In this document: in pieces, positions 30,060 to 37,159 of the stretch
Numbering within the stretch: position 1 is the stretch's first letter
Layout of the letters: each line of letters starts with the position of its first letter
Source: Pseudomonas sp. B21-023
GTDB taxonomy: Bacteria; Pseudomonadota; Gammaproteobacteria; Pseudomonadales; Pseudomonadaceae
Direction of reading: 5' to 3'
NCBI RefSeq assembly: GCF_024749165.1
Contig: NZ_CP087190.1
Coordinates: 3,817,501 to 3,881,500, forward strand
DNA: 64,000 nucleotides
Notes under the pieces: model-generated
Told to the model about the DNA's origin: nothing
The model's database searches: none
The model's input: the letters and a program-made list of their open reading frames with translations, nothing else
Made by a program: the position numbers and the translations under genes

Positions 30060-32444
30060 ATGCAACTTACTCCACTGAAACTGCTGATGGTCGAAGACAG
30101 CGCCATGGATGCCGAGCTGATCCTGGTGCGCCTTGAGCGCAGCGGGTTTCAGGTGCAATCACGGCTGGTGTTCGACCATGTCGGTGCCGAGCATGCCCTG
30201 GGCGAGGCTTCGTACGACCTGATCCTATGCGATTGCGTGCTGCCGAGTTCCTCTGGCGCCGACGTGCTGGCCATCGCCCAACGCCTGGCGCCTCACATAC
30301 CGTTCATCTTCCTCTCCGGCATCTACGGCGAAGAACACGCGGTGGAGATGATCCGCCTCGGCGCCACCGACTACGTCCTGAAGAAGAACCTGCCGCTGCT
30401 ACCCAAGGCCGTGCGCCGGGCGCTGACCGAAGTGCAGGAACGCCAGCGCCGACGCCGCGCTGAAGAGGCCCTGGCCGAGGCGGAGGCGCGCGCCCGCATC
30501 GCCATCGATGCCGCCGGCATGGGCACTTGGGACTACCGCCCGCAGGACGGGCAGTTGGTCTGGGACGACCGCTGCAAGATGCTGTTCGGCCTGCCCAGCG
30601 ACACTCGGATGACGATCGAGGTCTTCTACGCCGGCATCCACCCCGACGACCAATCCCGTGTGCGCAACGCCGTCGAACAGGCCATGCGCCCTGACAGCGA
30701 TGGCCATTACCGGGCCGAGTTCCGTATCGCTCAACCCGGCGCACTGGAGCCGCGCTGGCTGCTCTCCACCGGCCAGACCCAACTCATCGACGGCCTGTGC
30801 GTGCGCTTTTCCGGGGTGCTGCAGGACATCCACCAGCAGCGCCAGGCCACCCGGGCGCTGGAGCAGCTAAACGAGATGCTCGGCGAGCGGGTCGAGCGCC
30901 GCACCCGCGAACGCGACCGTGCCTGGGAACTGTCCCAGGACCTGCTGGCGGTACTCAACAAGGACCTGACCCCGGTAGCCCTCAACCCGGCCTGGGAAGC
31001 AGCGCTGGGCTTTCCCCGTGAGCGGTTGGCGCAGATTTCGCTGCTGCAGCTGCTACCGGAAGCCGACCAGGAAACCTTCCTCACCGAGCTGGCCGCGCTC
31101 TCTCAGGGACGCACCAGCGCCCGCTTCGTCGGCCGCATCCTGCATGCCGAAGGCCAGCAGCGCTGGCTGTCTTGGGTGGTGGTGCCGGACGACAACCTGC
31201 TGCATGTGGTCGCCCGCGACATCTCCAGCGAACGCGAAGCGGTGCTGGACCTGGCCGAGGCCAACGAGCGCCTGCGCGAACAGATCGCCGAGCGCGAACG
31301 CATCGAGGCCGCGCTGCAGCAGATGCAGCGCCTGGAAGCGGTCGGCCAGCTCACGGCCGGCGTTGCGCACGATTTCAACAACCTGCTGACGGTGATCCTC
31401 ACCGGTGCCAGCTTCCTGCAGAACGACTTGGACAAAGGCCTGCTGGACAAGGCACACAAGCGCCTGCAGCACATTCGCGAGGCGGGTGAGCGCGGGGCCA
31501 AGCTGACCTCCCAGTTGCTGGCGTTTTCGCGCAAGCAACGGTTGGAGCCGGTGCCGCTGAACCTCAACCGCACGTTGGCAGGGCTGGAAGAACTGCTGCG
31601 CCGCACACTGGGTGGCAGCGTCGCAGTGCGCCTGGAGCTCGATGCTGGGCTATGGCAAGCCCTGACCGACCCGACCCAGACCGAAATGATCATCCTCAAC
31701 CTGGCGATCAACGCCCGCGACGCCATGCCCGAGGGCGGCCAACTTACCCTGGCCACGCGCAACACCCGAATCAATACCCGTCCACAACGCCCGGAGGACC
31801 CGGAACCCGGTGAGTACGTGGTGCTGAGTATCCGCGACAGCGGCTGCGGCATGAGCGAGGAAGTACTGGCCAAAGCCTTCGAACCGTTCTTCACCACCAA
31901 GGATATCGGCAAGGGCTCAGGCCTGGGGCTGGCGCAGGTGTTCGGCTTCGCCAAACAGATCGGCGGTGGCGTGCGCATCGATACAACGCCAGGCCGCGGC
32001 ACCCTGGTCAGTGTCTACCTGCCAGCGGTAAAGGCCCGTGCCGATTCACTCACTACGGGCGAGGACGATGTGCGCCCGCCTTTCGCCCAAGGGGCCGAGC
32101 GTCACATCCTGCTGGTGGACGACGACCATCTGGTGCGCGAAATGATTGGCGACCTGCTGCAGCGCCAGGGCTACGAGGTACACCAGGCGCACAATGGTGC
32201 CCAGGCCATGGCCCTGCTCGATGAACGCATAGACCTGCTGCTTACCGACTTCGCCATGCCAGAGTTCAATGGTGCCCAACTGGCCCTGGCGGCCCGCGAG
32301 CGCTTTCCACGCCTGCCCGTGGTGTTCCTCACCGGCTATGCCCAGCTGCAAGGGCTGGAGCTGCAGGGGTGCCAGGTGGTGCAGAAACCGGTGCACGAAC
32401 ACATCCTCGCCCAGGTGCTGGCCGAGTCGCTGGAAAACAGGTAG
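30060..32444 (+). CDS. Hybrid sensor histidine kinase with N- and C-terminal receivers
   Basis: The 794-residue protein reads: receiver (D58 in LCDCVLPSSSG), PAS with PAC-like tail (about 140-275), coiled segment, second PAS (about 295-400), second coiled segment, HisKA with H437 (AGVAHDFNNLLT), HATPase (RDSGCGMSEE, GKGSGLGLAQV) and a C-terminal receiver with D730 (LLTDFAMPEF). There is no membrane segment, so it is a soluble phosphorelay hub. It starts 10 bp after the receiver gene and likely shares the phytochrome transcript, giving a light-fed multistep relay. Confidence 0.92.
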   Translation: MQLTPLKLLMVEDSAMDAELILVRLERSGFQVQSRLVFDHVGAEHALGEASYDLILCDCVLPSSSGADVLAIAQRLAPHIPFIFLSGIYGEEHAVEMIRLGATDYVLKKNLPLLPKAVRRALTEVQERQRRRRAEEALAEAEARARIAIDAAGMGTWDYRPQDGQLVWDDRCKMLFGLPSDTRMTIEVFYAGIHPDDQSRVRNAVEQAMRPDSDGHYRAEFRIAQPGALEPRWLLSTGQTQLIDGLCVRFSGVLQDIHQQRQATRALEQLNEMLGERVERRTRERDRAWELSQDLLAVLNKDLTPVALNPAWEAALGFPRERLAQISLLQLLPEADQETFLTELAALSQGRTSARFVGRILHAEGQQRWLSWVVVPDDNLLHVVARDISSEREAVLDLAEANERLREQIAERERIEAALQQMQRLEAVGQLTAGVAHDFNNLLTVILTGASFLQNDLDKGLLDKAHKRLQHIREAGERGAKLTSQLLAFSRKQRLEPVPLNLNRTLAGLEELLRRTLGGSVAVRLELDAGLWQALTDPTQTEMIILNLAINARDAMPEGGQLTLATRNTRINTRPQRPEDPEPGEYVVLSIRDSGCGMSEEVLAKAFEPFFTTKDIGKGSGLGLAQVFGFAKQIGGGVRIDTTPGRGTLVSVYLPAVKARADSLTTGEDDVRPPFAQGAERHILLVDDDHLVREMIGDLLQRQGYEVHQAHNGAQAMALLDERIDLLLTDFAMPEFNGAQLALAARERFPRLPVVFLTGYAQLQGLELQGCQVVQKPVHEHILAQVLAESLENR

Positions 32445-32453
32445 GCAGAAACG

Positions 32454-32475
32454 AAAAAATCGCCGAAAGGCGATT
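32454..32475 (-). terminator. Rho-independent terminator downstream of tRNA-Gln
   Basis: On the minus strand AATCGCC-TTTC-GGCGATT is followed by a T run, just after the tRNA. It lies 10 bp beyond the stop codon of the convergent hybrid kinase, but lacks a T run on that strand. Confidence 0.8.
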
Positions 32476-32498
32476 GGGAAGAGGATACAACTTTAAAA

Positions 32499-32573
32499 TG
32501 GCAGGGGCGGCTGGATTCGAACCAACGCATGGCAGGATCAAAACCTGCTGCCTTACCGCTTGGCGACGCCCCT
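32499..32573 (-). tRNA. tRNA-Gln (anticodon UUG)
   Basis: The 75-nt minus-strand sequence folds as a standard tRNA: acceptor AGGGGCG pairs with CGCCCCT, D-arm GCCAAGCGGTAAGGC, anticodon stem GCAGG/CCTGC around TTTTGAT, T-arm GTTCGAATC and an encoded CCA end. The anticodon TTG reads glutamine codons. Confidence 0.97.
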
Positions 32574-32865
32574 GTATCGGATCTGGCGAATGACTGATCA
32601 CCGCCTCACTGACAACCCCCTGACAGCTCCGTGTGTTGCTGCTCGGGAATGGCCGGCACTTTAACAACCTTTTTTCGAAGTGGGAAGCTTTTTTTTGAAA
32701 AAAACGCAGGAAAACAGCAAGTTAGTTATAGCAGCTACCTCCCGAGAGGGTTCTCGCGGCACCTACGACAACCGCTCGTCGCAATTCCACCGCCTCGCCT
32801 CAACACAATCGCATTCCTCCATTCCAATCAGATAGAGCCCATCGGCGCATTACAAGGAGGACGCC
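32574..32865. other. Intergenic region with A/T-rich tracts
   Basis: The 292 bp between tRNA-Gln and the YdcH-like gene hold the tRNA promoter (minus strand) and homopolymer tracts, AAGCTTTTTTTTGAAAAAAACG near 32687, far more AT-rich than the surroundings. No coding potential or known RNA was recognised. Confidence 0.5.
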
Positions 32866-33108
32866 ATGCCCGTTTCCCATGACCTCTATCAGGACCTGCA
32901 CTACCCACGCGAAATCGTCCAGCAGCGCCGCCAGCAGGACCCGCAGCTCGACCGCCTGCTGGACGAGTACATGGACATCGACAACCAGGTGCTGGCCGCC
33001 GAGTCGATCTCGGCAGGCAACTTTGTGGACGAAGACCTGCGCCATCTCAAGGAGCGTCGCCTGGCGGTGAAGTACATGATCGAGCGCCAGCTCGAGCACA
33101 AGACCTGA
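32866..33108 (+). CDS. DUF465 / YdcH family small protein
   Basis: The 80-residue protein is all helix and highly charged (QQRRQQDPQLDRLLDEYMDIDNQVL, DLRHLKERRLAVKYMIERQL), matching the short helical-hairpin YdcH family; the conserved LKERRLAVKY block is present. AAGGAGGA precedes the ATG. Its function is not established in any organism I know of. It is followed 106 bp later by zapE. Confidence 0.88.
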   Translation: MPVSHDLYQDLHYPREIVQQRRQQDPQLDRLLDEYMDIDNQVLAAESISAGNFVDEDLRHLKERRLAVKYMIERQLEHKT

Positions 33109-33214
33109 AGTATCGTATTTCACGATCATTGCCCGGCACATTCTCGATTGGTCAAAATGCCCGGCATCGCGCAAGCTGCGCCCTGCCCCAGACTCGGCCC
33201 GAGGAGCCTGCCAC

Positions 33215-34288
33215 TTGCCCACCTGGATTCCCCCGTCCTTGCGCCAGATTGGCCAGCGCCTGCGCAGTGCCCCGGCCAAGGTTCCCACCTTGTTGGGCCA
33301 CTTCCAGACAATGGCAACCGAGCGTGGCTATGCCCTGAGCGATGGGCAGCTTCAGGTGATAGAGGCGATGGCCATGCTGTTGGGCAGCCTCGACGCGGGT
33401 CCGACGCGCAGCCTGTACCTGCACGGCGCGGTCGGACGCGGCAAGAGCTGGTTGCTCGATGGCTTCTTCCAGGCCGTGCCGACGGCGGCCAAGCGTCGCC
33501 TGCATTTTCACGATTTCTTCGCCCGCCTGCACCAAGGCATGCATCACCACCGGGCGCAGGACGATGCCCTGGGGGCGACCCTCGACGCGCTGCTTGGCCA
33601 CTGCCAAGTGCTGTGCTTCGACGAGTTCCACGTCCATGACATCGGCGATGCCATGCTCCTCACCCGGCTGTTCGATGCCCTGTTCGCACGAGGCGTTTCC
33701 CTGCTGGTCACGTCCAACTACGCGCCTGAGGGGTTGCTGCCCAACCCGCTGTATCACGCGCGCTTCCTGCCGGTGATCCGCCTGATCAACAGCCGCATGC
33801 AGGTGCTTGAGGTAGGGGGAGAGACCGACTTTCGCAGCCTGCCAGCCAATCGCCAACACCAGCACTTCACCCGGGGTCGCTACGTCTGGCCAGGAGATGC
33901 AGGGCAGCGCCGGGCTCTGCAGGTGCCCGCGCCGCAGCCGGTAGGGCTGGAGGTCAACAAACGTTCCCTGAGGGCCCTGGCCAGCGAGGGGCGCCAGGTA
34001 ATGTTCAGCTTCGACGATCTGTGCGAACAACCGACAGCAGTGATCGATTACCTGGCCCTGGCCGAGCGCTATGATCGCTGGATCATAGACGGCCTGGATG
34101 ATCTGGCCGAGTGCTCGCTGGCGGCGCAGCAGCGCTTCGTCAACCTGGTGGATGTGCTGTACGACCAGGACCGGGAGGTGCTGGTGATCGGCAAGCAGGC
34201 GCTGGAAAAAAGCCTGGGCGGCGCCATCGCCGATCTGATGCGTACACGCAGCCGCCTGGGACAGCTGCATCAGCAAGGGCCAGCCTGA
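33215..34288 (+). CDS. zapE: Cell division protein ZapE (AFG1-like ATPase)
   Basis: The 357-residue P-loop ATPase has Walker A GAVGRGKS, Walker B LCFDEFHVHD and the AFG1-family DAMLLTRLFDALF and TSNYAPEGLLPNPLYH. ZapE acts at the constricting Z-ring. The likely start is TTG at 33215 with GAGGAG 8 bp upstream; the next in-frame ATG (33311) would cut into the conserved N-terminus. In many Pseudomonas zapE lies near ribosomal protein genes, so this copy may be a paralogue; it is slightly shorter than usual. Confidence 0.88.
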   Translation: MPTWIPPSLRQIGQRLRSAPAKVPTLLGHFQTMATERGYALSDGQLQVIEAMAMLLGSLDAGPTRSLYLHGAVGRGKSWLLDGFFQAVPTAAKRRLHFHDFFARLHQGMHHHRAQDDALGATLDALLGHCQVLCFDEFHVHDIGDAMLLTRLFDALFARGVSLLVTSNYAPEGLLPNPLYHARFLPVIRLINSRMQVLEVGGETDFRSLPANRQHQHFTRGRYVWPGDAGQRRALQVPAPQPVGLEVNKRSLRALASEGRQVMFSFDDLCEQPTAVIDYLALAERYDRWIIDGLDDLAECSLAAQQRFVNLVDVLYDQDREVLVIGKQALEKSLGGAIADLMRTRSRLGQLHQQGPA

Positions 34289-34408
34289 GCGCCCCTGCTA
34301 GTGTGGTGTTTCACAAATAACGACCATAACTCGCGGCGCTTTTTGCGCTCATGCGGCGTTGAGGCCGCTATTGTCTAGAGTGAAATCGGAGCAACGCCGA
34401 GATCACCG

Positions 34409-34585
34409 ATGAACAGTGTTCCGCACTCGCGCCGTCGCCACAGCCTCGCGCTGATCCCCCGCAGCGTCTGGGCCCTGGGTTTTGTCTCGCTACTGATGGA
34501 TGTCTCTTCGGAGATGATCCACGCCCTCCTCTAGCTGTACATGGTCAGCGTGCTCGGCACCTCAGTGCTGGCCGTCGGCCTGATC
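34409..34585 (+). pseudogene. 5' remnant of an MFS transporter gene
   Basis: ATG at 34409 begins MNSVPHSRRRHSLALIPRS and VWALGFVSLLMDVSSEMIHALL, the typical start of a major-facilitator drug-efflux type transporter. It meets a TAG at 34532-34534, then continues in frame as LYMVSVLGTSVLAVGLI and loses similarity near 34585. Only about 59 of an expected ~400 codons remain. The end of similarity coincides with the end of a fic fragment on the other strand. Confidence 0.75.
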
Positions 34586-34654
34586 AAGCCGATTGCGCAA
34601 GACCGAGGTGCCGGCATAGCAATAAGCATCCTGCCCTACCCCGTACTTATCCAA
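34586..34654 (-). pseudogene. fic: 5' remnant of a Fic-domain toxin gene
   Basis: Immediately after the yhfG stop, a TTG-start frame on the minus strand reads LDKYGVGQDAYCYAGTSVLRN, the characteristic beginning of Fic proteins (compare DKFGEGRDPYLYPG in E. coli). Similarity ends after about 23 codons; the HPFxxGNGR AMPylation motif is gone. Confidence 0.75.
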
Positions 34655-34656
34655 CG

Positions 34657-34824
34657 TCAACGCTGCTTGCGGTATTTATGCAGCAGTTCCTCCCGGGTCG
34701 GGAGTTCACGCTCGGCCGCGTCCCGAGACACGCTGAACCCCTCTAGCCTCAGGCTGGCCAGGTAGTTGGAACGACGCGTCTTGGCGCAATAAGCCTTCTT
34801 GGTTTCCAGGCTGATCCCCTTCAC
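34657..34824 (-). CDS. yhfG: YhfG family antitoxin, orphaned
   Basis: The 55-residue protein starts VKGISLETKKAYCAKTRRS and continues NYLASLRLEGF, matching YhfG, the small antitoxin encoded just upstream of Fic. The GTG start at 34824 has GGTG/AAGG-like sequence before it but no ideal site. The TGA is 2 bp before the fic remnant, preserving the original operon order. The frame is undamaged although its toxin has been lost. Confidence 0.8.
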   Translation of the reverse strand: MKGISLETKKAYCAKTRRSNYLASLRLEGFSVSRDAAERELPTREELLHKYRKQR

Positions 34825-34901
34825 CTTTACACACCTTGCTGGGTGAACACACCGCGATTATAGCGGATCGCAAGCAATGCCGTGCTATGTTCCCCTACGC
34901 C

Positions 34902-36713
34902 CTATGCTGGCACGGCCGGCTGTTGCTCCAGGAGCGACCAGCCCCCCTGCCCGTCCACCTCCAGGCGATGGGAATGGAACGCCGCCAGGGTGCTGCGGTG
35001 CCCGACGCTGACCAGCAGCGTCGCCGGCAACTGCTCACGCAGCAGCGAATACAACGCATGCTCCAGCCCTTCGTCCATCGCCGAGGTGGACTCGTCGAGG
35101 AACACCACCTGCGGCCGATTGAACAGCACCCGGGAAAACGCCAGGCGCTGCTGTTCGCCCAGCGACAGGATGCGCGACCAGTCACGCGGCTCGTCCAGTC
35201 GCTCGGCCAGGTGGGCAAGATTGACCTGGCGCAGGGCCTGTTGCATGCGCGCATCGTCCCCAGGCTCACCCTGCGCCGGATAGGCGATGGCAGTACGCAG
35301 GTCACCCAATGGCAGGTACGGACGTTGCGAGAGGAACAGCGCCTGCGTCCCCAACGGCCGCCTGACCTCACCGTCGGCATGCGGCCACAGGCCCGCCAGG
35401 GCGCGCAGCAAGGTGGTCTTGCCGCTGCCCGATGGTCCCTTGATCAGCAGCGCCTGGCCGCTGTGCAGGTTCAGGTCGAGATCGGTGATCAGCGCGTGGC
35501 CGTCGGGCCGACGCACCTGCAAGCCATGAATGCCCAGCGCATGCGCCAGGTCCACAGTGGTCACCCGTGGCAACTCACTGGCCTGCTGATTGGCATCGAG
35601 AAACCCGGTCAGACGGTCGAGGGTGGCACGATACTGGGCGAAGGTGTCGTAGGACTCACGGAAGAACGACAGTGAATCCTGCACCTGGCCGAAGGCCTGG
35701 GCGGTCTGCATCACGTCGCCGAGCTTGATCGCACCACTGAAAAAGCGCGGCGCCTGGAGGATGAACGGGAACACCACCGCCACTTGGCTGACGCCCAGGT
35801 TGAACCCGCTGAACTTGAGGTTCCGGAATACCAGGGCCCAGGCGTTGCCGATCAAGGCGAAGAAACGCCCAAGCAAGGTGCCGCGCTCCACCTGCGCGCC
35901 CTGGTAGAAGGCGATGTTCTCGGCGTTCTCGCGCAAGCGCATGAGCGCGTAGCGGAAGTTGGCGGTAAGTTTTTCGTTGAGGAAATTCAGGCGGATCAGC
36001 GGCTGGCCGAGGCGAAAGGCGATCCAGGTGGCGATCAGCACATAGATGTAGACAGCAAACACCATCGCCCGGGGGATTTCGACGCCGGCCACGGCCAGTG
36101 GCGCCGACAGGCCCCAGAGAATGCCGGTGAACGCCACCAACGACACCACCGCGCCAACCGCCCCCAACGCCAGGGAAACGGAACCTGTGACAAAGTTGTT
36201 CACGTCCAGCTCGATACGCTGGTCGGGGTTATCCACGGGCTCTGCGAGAAACTGCCCACGGTAGTAGGCATCGCCGTGCATCCAGTCGGCGGTCAGGCGC
36301 TCGGTGAGCCACACCCGCCAGCGGATGTTAAATGCCTGGGTCACATAGAAGGTGAACAGCGAACGCAGTACATGGATGGTCGCCAGCACCGCGAACACCC
36401 CGAGCATGTACCAGAACGCCGTCTGGTCCAGGGCCTGCAAGGCACTGTAGAAACCGTTGTACCAGAACGAGAACAGCACGTTCAGGCGCACCGCGAACAA
36501 CGTCAGCACCAGCAGCAGGGCGAAGGCCAGCAGCGGGCGCCAGCTGCGGCGCCAACTGAAATAAGGTCCGGCCAGGTGCCAGAACTGAGCACCCCAGCGG
36601 GTGCAGCGCACCGCCAGGAAGGCGGCGACGATGAAGCAGCCAAAGGTGACCAACGAGGCGATCGCCAGCCAGCTCAGGCTCGCTTGCAGGGCCTGGTGCC
36701 AGTTCATGTCCAT
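34902..36713 (-). CDS. ABC transporter, fused permease and ATPase (YddA/SbmA-like exporter family)
   Basis: The 603-residue protein has an N-terminal membrane domain with about six helices, of the SbmA/BacA-related type (AFNIRWRVWLTERLTADWM, NPDQRIELDVN), and a C-terminal ATPase with Walker A GPSGSGKTT, signature LSLGEQQRLAFSR, Walker B VVFLDES and the H-loop VGHRS. Such COG4178 half-transporters dimerise in the inner membrane; substrates are mostly unknown, though vitamin or peptide transport is known for relatives. GGAAG lies just before the ATG at 36713. It is not closely linked to other genes. Confidence 0.9.
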   Translation of the reverse strand: MDMNWHQALQASLSWLAIASLVTFGCFIVAAFLAVRCTRWGAQFWHLAGPYFSWRRSWRPLLAFALLLVLTLFAVRLNVLFSFWYNGFYSALQALDQTAFWYMLGVFAVLATIHVLRSLFTFYVTQAFNIRWRVWLTERLTADWMHGDAYYRGQFLAEPVDNPDQRIELDVNNFVTGSVSLALGAVGAVVSLVAFTGILWGLSAPLAVAGVEIPRAMVFAVYIYVLIATWIAFRLGQPLIRLNFLNEKLTANFRYALMRLRENAENIAFYQGAQVERGTLLGRFFALIGNAWALVFRNLKFSGFNLGVSQVAVVFPFILQAPRFFSGAIKLGDVMQTAQAFGQVQDSLSFFRESYDTFAQYRATLDRLTGFLDANQQASELPRVTTVDLAHALGIHGLQVRRPDGHALITDLDLNLHSGQALLIKGPSGSGKTTLLRALAGLWPHADGEVRRPLGTQALFLSQRPYLPLGDLRTAIAYPAQGEPGDDARMQQALRQVNLAHLAERLDEPRDWSRILSLGEQQRLAFSRVLFNRPQVVFLDESTSAMDEGLEHALYSLLREQLPATLLVSVGHRSTLAAFHSHRLEVDGQGGWSLLEQQPAVPA

Positions 36714-36955
36714 GGTGGGCTTCCGTCAGGGTGTTCTTGCGAGCGTAGCACCGGCTATTCGTTAACCCTGCGAACATGACGGACATTTCATCCAGGCCAT
36801 GCGCTGCGCCAACATTCTATTGCTGGCGATCGGATCAGGGCGGGAGCCCGCCGGCGGTCACAGGGCACCGCTGACGCTGCGCATCGCCGGCAAGCCGGCT
36901 CCCACAACGACCGCATCAGCCTCAAGCCATGCGCCATCCTGCGGGAGCAGGCGTG
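36714..36955. other. Intergenic region with a single REP
   Basis: The 242-bp gap between the ABC transporter start and the fdsD stop contains one REP at 36881-36907 (CATCGCCGGCAAGCCGGCTCCCACAA) and the transporter promoter. No ORF is supported. Confidence 0.6.
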
Positions 36956-37159
36956 CTACGCCAGTGCCTCCCGTACCTTGGGGTCGAGCCCCTCCCCCGC
37001 GTGGGTCTCGTTCCACTCCAGTAACTGCCGGCGCATGGCCGGCGTCCAGAAGCTCTGCAGATGCTGCCTCACCCCCTGCACCGCCTTGGCATGATCCGGC
37101 TCACTGTCGAAGTAATGAGCGATCTGGTTGGCCATCTTGACCAGGTTGTCGCTGCTCAT
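36956..37159 (-). CDS. fdsD: Formate dehydrogenase subunit delta
   Basis: The 67-residue protein has the FdsD pattern: VKMANQIAHYF, then VRQHLQSFWTPAMRRQL. FdsD is needed for a functional soluble NAD-dependent formate dehydrogenase. Its ATG overlaps the fdsA stop by 4 bp. It is the last gene of the fdsGBAD operon. Confidence 0.93.
   Translation of the reverse strand: MSSDNLVKMANQIAHYFDSEPDHAKAVQGVRQHLQSFWTPAMRRQLLEWNETHAGEGLDPKVREALA

Noticed and set aside
32499-32573. tRNA-Gln as an integration site
   Set aside because: No integrase gene or duplicated tRNA 3' end was found on either side.
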